From positions 7,712 to 71,711 of the forward strand of contig JBCBGC010000026.1 of the NCBI GenBank assembly GCA_038527215.1: 64,000 nucleotides of DNA, given 5' to 3'. Below the pieces are notes generated by a model. It had not been told where the DNA came from. It searched no databases and saw nothing but the letters and a program-made list of their open reading frames with translations. This DNA comes from JAWPMV01 sp038527215. GTDB taxonomy: Bacteria; Bacteroidota; Bacteroidia; J057. Shown piece after piece: positions 59,942 to 64,000 of this stretch (position 1 is the first letter of the stretch; each line of letters opens with the position of its first letter). The translations under genes and the position numbers were made by a program.

Positions 59942-60673
59942 ATGTTAGCGGAAAAAATGAAGCAAGGAGCTTTCATCGCCACACTTACGCTAAGCCTGGG
60001 CCTGATCGCCTGCGACCCAACAGGGGATTTGCTCAACCATGATTTGACCGAAATTTTTCTTGGGGAGATCAGCGAGATTTCTCCGGAAGACCTGCCAGGA
60101 ACAGTGACCGAGTACCTCGACCGAACCTATAATAAGCCCGTAATTGAGGGGGTGGCAGAGATTGAGGCTTCGGACGGCAATGTGATTTATGCCACCCAAT
60201 TACAAGGAAGAGGCGAAGTGCTGGTAAGTCGAAGCGGGGCTGGATGTGACGCTGTAGCCTTAGATAATTTACCCCAGGCCATCCAGACCTATGTCTCTCA
60301 GCAGTTTCCGGAAGAGGTAATTCTCAGAGCTGCTTCCGTGGAAAAAGATGGAGAAACCATTTATATCGTCAAGCTCAGCAGCGGGGAAGTCCTGGCTTTT
60401 GATAGCAGGGGAACCTTTCTGTTTGAGAAGATGCGCGGCAGAAAAGGAGGGAAGTATGGGCGCAGTGAGATGCTCGAAGCCGCAGAGCTCCCTGTTGCCA
60501 TGGTAAGCTATATAGAAAATAACTATCCGAATGAAACGATAGCGCGGGGATTGAAATTAGCGCTCCGGGATGGTACCATCCTTTTTGCCTACCGGACCGA
60601 AGACGGGACCAAGTTATTTTTCGACGAAAACGGAAATTATTTGGAGGGCTTTTCCCCCTCCTGGAGAAAATAA
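59942..60673 (+). CDS. PepSY-like lipoprotein with three repeats
   Basis: 243 residues from ATG 59942 (MLAEKMKQGAF); ATG 59957 (MKQGAFIATLTLSLGLIAC) gives a cleaner lipoprotein signal with Cys as acylation site. The rest holds about three PepSY-like units of ~70 residues, each with a start like LPxxxxxYLxxxYP, a central strand and a closing 'FD..G..L' turn: LPGTVTEYLDRTYNKPVI, LPQAIQTYVSQQFPEEVI, LPVAMVSYIENNYPNETI. It is a periplasmic or outer-membrane lipoprotein of unknown role. It lies divergently from the ECF sigma-factor gene and may be a target of it. It is related in fold to the small protein at 24369. Confidence 0.8.
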   Translation: MLAEKMKQGAFIATLTLSLGLIACDPTGDLLNHDLTEIFLGEISEISPEDLPGTVTEYLDRTYNKPVIEGVAEIEASDGNVIYATQLQGRGEVLVSRSGAGCDAVALDNLPQAIQTYVSQQFPEEVILRAASVEKDGETIYIVKLSSGEVLAFDSRGTFLFEKMRGRKGGKYGRSEMLEAAELPVAMVSYIENNYPNETIARGLKLALRDGTILFAYRTEDGTKLFFDENGNYLEGFSPSWRK

Positions 60674-60738
60674 ATCGCCCTAAGGCGAGAAGAATTGTGC
60701 GTAAGTAGCGTTGAGGCTCCTATGAGTGTTTATGCGTG

Positions 60739-60769
60739 CCGGATACCCGGGGGGGTGTCCGGTTTTTTT
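60739..60769 (+). terminator. Terminator after the PepSY-like lipoprotein gene
   Basis: CCGGATACCC pairs with GGTGTCCGG (one mismatch) around a G-rich loop, followed by seven T. Confidence 0.8.
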
Positions 60770-60773
60770 GTCC

Positions 60774-60810
60774 AAAAAAAAAACTGCCCGTCCCCAGAGG
60801 AGACAGGCAG
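60774..60810 (-). terminator. Terminator after the T9SS type A repeat protein gene
   Basis: CTGCCTGTC pairs with GACGGGCAG on the minus strand (one mismatch), followed by ten T. It sits back-to-back with the plus-strand terminator of the lipoprotein gene. Confidence 0.8.
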
Positions 60811-60833
60811 GCACTCGCTAGAAAGTGAATCTC

Positions 60834-62753
60834 TTATCGATGGATTTGCAAACTATGGGTCAGGTTACCGGCAGGGCTTTGCATGACGAACCGGTAGGTT
60901 CCTTCTGGCTCATCTCCCAGATCAACGAGATAGGGGATACCCGGTCTGAGCTGGGGAACCTTTCTTTGCCAGACCAGCTGTCCCAGGCTATTGTATATCT
61001 GGAGGCTTAGCTGGTTCCACACCTTTTCCTGCACCATAAGTTGAAACTGTCCCGCATTGGGGTTGGGATAAAGCCTCAGGCCAGAAGCGGGAATTTTTTC
61101 TGTAACATCGGTAAGCCAATACTCCAGCGGTTCAGAAAGCGAGGACCAGCATTCAAAGGCTCCGCGGTATTGAGCTTGATAAATACCAGACTGAGGCGCG
61201 GTAATGGTGTCATTGTCGATAGAAAGCAAGTTGCCATCCACATACCACCGGGTCTCAATTCCACTAGGGGAAAGCCATAATTTATCATTCAGTAGCGCGG
61301 TAATCACTGGATCGGGCCCCGCTGAATTTACCATCACCGAAACCGGTTCTGAGCTCAGGGAGCAACCAAGGTTGTCCGTATAAGAGACGCTGTAAACGCC
61401 TGTCTCTACTACCAGGATAGTATCTGCGGTACTGCCCGTTGACCAATTCAGGCCGCTAAAAGGCTGGGTGGTAGTGAGCAGTACATGGTCCCCTTCACAA
61501 AACGAGAGCGGCCCCAGGGCCAGAATTTCTGGTCGCGAGGCATTGGAAGCCTGAATCACCACAGAATCCGAAGTGCCCGGACAACCCAAGCCATCGGTGA
61601 CACTGACGGAGTAGGTGCCAGGTTGAGAGACCGTGATGGTAGCGGTGGTATCACCTGTAGACCAGAGGTAAGAGGCATAGGTAGCCAGGGTAGAGAGCGT
61701 GGTACTATCTCCGTCGCAAAGCACCAGAGGGCCACTAACGGTGACAGGGGGCACAAAGGTCCCACAAGTCCCCACGCTAAATGAATCTACCTGGGTAAGG
61801 CTCCAGATACCCAGAGAATCTCTGACCCGCACTCCTATCTGATGTGAGCCCAGGCTGAGGCCAGTGGTGGCGACAGTGTAGGTGGCGTCGAGAGTGTCAA
61901 CCAAGGGAGAAAAGGGGACAAGGGTCCCGTTTCCCTGTCCAGGATCTGTATCGAAAAAATATTCCATCAAGGCTAATCTGGCTGGGGGACGCAGGTCCGC
62001 CGAATCTTCAATATGAATGAGACGTTGGACATAATGACTTTGATGGCCCACGGTATTATCCCATCGAATGGCTAGCTGGTGGAATCCGGGGTCTAACTGT
62101 ATGCCCGCAAACGGCAAGACCAGTCCAATGTTCCAGTTCATGGTATCCCCAGGTCCCAGCGTAAAGCCCCAGGCCCCGCTACCTGGATCCCCGACACTAT
62201 CGGTAAATAGTTCGTAGGAAAGCAGCGGTTTGGGATTAAGGCTTGCCGTATCCTGCAGGTAAAAATTCCGATAGGAAACCTGCCCCCAGCTTCCTGCCTG
62301 GTCTTTGACCCGTACCCCCAGTTGATGAAATCCGGGATTAAGGTTCGGAAAAGACAAGGTGGTCGTGATATCTGTTTGGTTAGTCGGGGAAAAGCTATTG
62401 GAAACGCCATTCCCACTACTGGGGTCCTCATCCACGAAATATTCCCAGGCCAGGATTTGGGGAACAGAGTCAGGATGGGTGGCTTCCACATAAAGTACCT
62501 GGCTTTTATAATGACTCCAGACCTGATTGTTGTCTTTTACCCGCAGGTTAAACGTATGAAAGCCGGGACTTAGGTTTCCTATCGGGATGGTGTCTGTCGC
62601 ATTCAGGGTATCGGTAGTAGCAGGAAGGACAAAAGGAGTCCCATTTCCTACTCCGGGGTCTGTATCAAAAAAATACTCATACTGGGATAGCGATTGCGCC
62701 AGCAGCCCGCTGATGCTCCCCAGGAGGCAAAGGATCAATAATAGCCGTTTCAT
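60834..62753 (-). CDS. Secreted T9SS type A cargo with EYFxDxDPGxGNG repeats and Ig-like domains
   Basis: 639 residues with a signal peptide (MKRLLLILCLLGSISGLLAQ). Four repeats of ~80 residues follow, each opening with a version of EYFFDTDPGVGNG (YEYFFDTDPGVGNG, WEYFVDEDPSSGNG, YELFTDSVGDPGSG, MEYFFDTDPGQGNG) and closing with LxPGFHxLxxRVKDxxGxWS. Two Ig-like/PKD modules come next (LWSTGDTTATITVSQPGTYSV, LNWSTGSTADTILVVETGVY). The C-terminus (~560-639) is a T9SS type A sorting domain (LRLYPNPNAGQFQL, LQIYNSLGQLVWQR, EPEGTYRFVM). The Asp/Gly/Asn-rich motif could bind calcium. It is second in an operon with the beta-helix protein, 8 bases downstream of it. Confidence 0.88.
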   Translation of the reverse strand: MKRLLLILCLLGSISGLLAQSLSQYEYFFDTDPGVGNGTPFVLPATTDTLNATDTIPIGNLSPGFHTFNLRVKDNNQVWSHYKSQVLYVEATHPDSVPQILAWEYFVDEDPSSGNGVSNSFSPTNQTDITTTLSFPNLNPGFHQLGVRVKDQAGSWGQVSYRNFYLQDTASLNPKPLLSYELFTDSVGDPGSGAWGFTLGPGDTMNWNIGLVLPFAGIQLDPGFHQLAIRWDNTVGHQSHYVQRLIHIEDSADLRPPARLALMEYFFDTDPGQGNGTLVPFSPLVDTLDATYTVATTGLSLGSHQIGVRVRDSLGIWSLTQVDSFSVGTCGTFVPPVTVSGPLVLCDGDSTTLSTLATYASYLWSTGDTTATITVSQPGTYSVSVTDGLGCPGTSDSVVIQASNASRPEILALGPLSFCEGDHVLLTTTQPFSGLNWSTGSTADTILVVETGVYSVSYTDNLGCSLSSEPVSVMVNSAGPDPVITALLNDKLWLSPSGIETRWYVDGNLLSIDNDTITAPQSGIYQAQYRGAFECWSSLSEPLEYWLTDVTEKIPASGLRLYPNPNAGQFQLMVQEKVWNQLSLQIYNSLGQLVWQRKVPQLRPGIPYLVDLGDEPEGTYRFVMQSPAGNLTHSLQIHR

Positions 62754-62761
62754 AAGGGGCC

Positions 62762-63805
62762 TTATTGTTGTTTTCTGGCTTTGACGCGGAAGATCAAAGA
62801 CCCGCCCTGAGACATATTAGGGGTGAGAATATCAAAGTCTATGACCTGAGGAATGGAAGGGGGGGGACTGGTAAGGTAGGGTACATCCCCGCCCAGCGGA
62901 AAACTCATCAGCCCACCATAGATGCCCATATCCTGATTCCCACCGCCTGCGCCAATGGCTGGAGAACCTGGTAACAACCGATAATCATAGCTGTATTGAA
63001 AGCCGCCACTAGCAGCCTGAGCGAATTGTGGATCTATGCCTTCGAGATTATTGGAGCCTGAATTGTTGGCATAGGCCAAGGTATCATTGGGGGTTTGGTA
63101 AGTGAGGTTATTGTTAAAAACACAGTTGTCGGCTCCTCGGGGAGCTTTGCCATAATAGAAGATGTTATTGGAAATGATGGCATTGTCTATATTGGAAAAG
63201 GTATTGCCCAGGCCGGAGGAAGAAGTGAAAAGGTTTTGGGTGATGACGACTGTCGCTTCATCAGAATTAGAGATGAACCCCTGAATAATGTTGTTCCGGA
63301 TCATGCAGTTGGGATTGTCTCCAATAGAGATATTGGTAAGAATGTTATGCTGAATGAGCCAGCCACTGGCATTATTGTTAGCCATGGTAAGCGTGTTATT
63401 GATCCGACATCTTTCGACCGTGATATTATGGAGACTGGCTCCGGAAACCCAGGAGAGGGTGTTCATTTCGAATCCTGAAATGATACTGCCGGAGGCGCTG
63501 TTAGTAGGACTTGATCCAGTCAGGCTCAGAGAACTGAGCAGGGAATTCAGATTGAGCTGGCTGGGGGAGTTGTAGCCAGCGCCGAAGAGGACCAACTGCT
63601 TATTCAACTGGACGTTGCCATAGCTGGCATTGGAACCAAGCACGTGCAGGGTGTCACCCGCGGTGGCATTGTCTATGGCTAGTTGCAGGTCTTGGTATTG
63701 AGCAACCGAGGCCGCGCTGTTATCTACGGTGATGATGGTGGCTTTGAGGGGGGAGAGCAAAAGGAGAAAGCCAAACAGGCAGAGGAAGCTATGAAGTGGT
63801 TTCAT
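62762..63805 (-). CDS. Secreted right-handed beta-helix protein
   Basis: 347 residues with a signal peptide (MKPLHSFLCLFGFLLLLSP, cleavage near LKA). After an opening typical of pectin-lyase-like surface proteins (YQDLQLAIDNATAGDTLHV, KQLVLFGAGYN) it runs through short repeating strands rich in Asn and Ile (CMIRNNIIQGFIS, AIISNNIFYYG, CVFNNNLTY), the pattern of a parallel beta-helix. The end (YRLLPGSPAIGAGGGNQDMG) matches the closing motif of many such Bacteroidota proteins. No catalytic residues were identified and no T9SS domain is present; the short end RVKARKQQ is basic. It may bind polysaccharide or act as a surface protein with its downstream partner. Confidence 0.82.
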   Translation of the reverse strand: MKPLHSFLCLFGFLLLLSPLKATIITVDNSAASVAQYQDLQLAIDNATAGDTLHVLGSNASYGNVQLNKQLVLFGAGYNSPSQLNLNSLLSSLSLTGSSPTNSASGSIISGFEMNTLSWVSGASLHNITVERCRINNTLTMANNNASGWLIQHNILTNISIGDNPNCMIRNNIIQGFISNSDEATVVITQNLFTSSSGLGNTFSNIDNAIISNNIFYYGKAPRGADNCVFNNNLTYQTPNDTLAYANNSGSNNLEGIDPQFAQAASGGFQYSYDYRLLPGSPAIGAGGGNQDMGIYGGLMSFPLGGDVPYLTSPPPSIPQVIDFDILTPNMSQGGSLIFRVKARKQQ

Positions 63806-64000
63806 AAGAAAAAGGTTAAAGGATTGTATGTGTCGGTTCCTGCATACAGTCGCATCCTGAGGTTCCTGATAACCTTTCTTCGGAAAAAAGTGCCCGTGCG
63901 ACCGGCTTTTCGCCGGCCAAGGTCCGTAACACCGGCTTCCAGCCGGTCACTGCTCATACCACCGAATGTCATCCGGTGCCAATAGTCCTTCCCTCCCCTT
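63806..64000. other. Right-edge intergenic region
   Basis: Upstream of the beta-helix gene. The first ~90 bases probably hold its promoter, though no clear -7 box was found. The last ~100 bases carry the 30-bp hairpin repeats described separately. No gene is supported. Confidence 0.5.
63901..63990. repeat. Three degenerate 30-bp repeats, each with a small hairpin
   Basis: Units start at 63901, 63931 and 63961, exactly 30 bases apart, all opening with ACCG. Each contains a short dyad: CCGGC/GCCGG (63902-63906 with 63912-63916), ACCGGC/GCCGGT (63931-63936 with 63942-63947) and CACCG/CGGTG (63960-63964 with 63974-63978). In one plus-strand frame the units read TGFSPAKVRN, TGFQPVTAHT and TECHPVPIVL, so period and frame are kept. 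The array may continue beyond the window. Confidence 0.6.

Noticed and set aside
63901..63990. CRISPR array at the right edge
   Set aside because: The units are degenerate and only 30 bases long in total; there is no repeat-spacer structure.

Overview
The window looks like a chromosomal segment of a Bacteroidota bacterium, probably of the Saprospiria/Lewinella type (the class is inference). The phylum-level evidence is direct: a type IX secretion system (T9SS) plug protein, secreted proteins ending in T9SS type A and type B sorting domains, Bacteroidota-style TonB C-terminal domains, PepSY-like small proteins, a DUF4407 protein, scarce Shine-Dalgarno sites and a few TAnnTTTG-type -7 boxes. 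No rRNA, tRNA, CRISPR array, insertion sequence or phage module was seen. Most of the sequence is moderately GC-rich and uniform; the clearest local exception is the AT-rich leucine-rich-repeat half of the Roco gene.

Layout. 0.3-3 kb: an ABC exporter and a secreted FKBP isomerase. 3.1-4.0 kb: a non-coding array of four palindromic elements. 4.1-8.3 kb: a minus-strand cluster of four membrane-anchored proteins, two ending in TonB domains and one being their TonB-less paralogue. 8.6-14.4 kb: dnaE followed by a secreted ankyrin protein and a tail-anchored protein. 14.6-19.0 kb: five tandem paralogous outer-membrane-barrel-like proteins that share one cysteine pair. 19.1-24.1 kb: a T9SS-flavoured operon (type B adhesin-like protein, a catalytically dead M1-peptidase relative, the T9SS plug). 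24.4-28.0 kb: a PepSY-like protein, aroK with a PhoD-type phosphatase, and ruvB. 28.0-30.7 kb: a surface fibre with an S74 self-cleaving chaperone domain. 30.9-33.8 kb: serA-dinB-GNAT-GNAT, divergent from a CE2-type esterase lipoprotein. 35-38.2 kb: a large LRR-Roco GTPase. 38.4-46.1 kb: a metzincin-type protease, then nucleotidase - Nudix - EAD/TIR-like protein - P450 on one strand. 46.4-50.2 kb: an S41 protease, an ankyrin protein and a TlpA-like thioredoxin. 50.2-57.9 kb: a haloalkane dehalogenase, DUF4407 with a zinc-ribbon/Ig-like partner, a NYN-LOTUS protein, a cysteine desulfurase and a quinone oxidoreductase. 57.9-60.7 kb: an ECF sigma factor, an anti-sigma-like protein with a barrel-like C-terminus, and a divergent PepSY-like lipoprotein. 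60.8-63.8 kb: two secreted repeat proteins.

How the genes fit together. Much of the window serves the cell envelope: export, T9SS cargo, outer-membrane barrels and TonB-like energy transducers. Housekeeping genes (dnaE, ruvB, aroK, serA, cysteine desulfurase) are scattered between. The best candidates for something undescribed are the nucleotidase/Nudix/EAD-TIR-like/P450 gene string (41.0-45.5 kb), the Roco GTPase with its nearly identical LRR units, the DUF4407 plus zinc-ribbon/Ig-like pair, the dead M1 peptidase beside the T9SS plug gene, and the five-barrel cluster. Family names come from motif recognition by eye, not from database searches. Start codons were moved to the first plausible ATG (or GTG) wherever the longest open frame began at a TTG or overlapped a neighbour.
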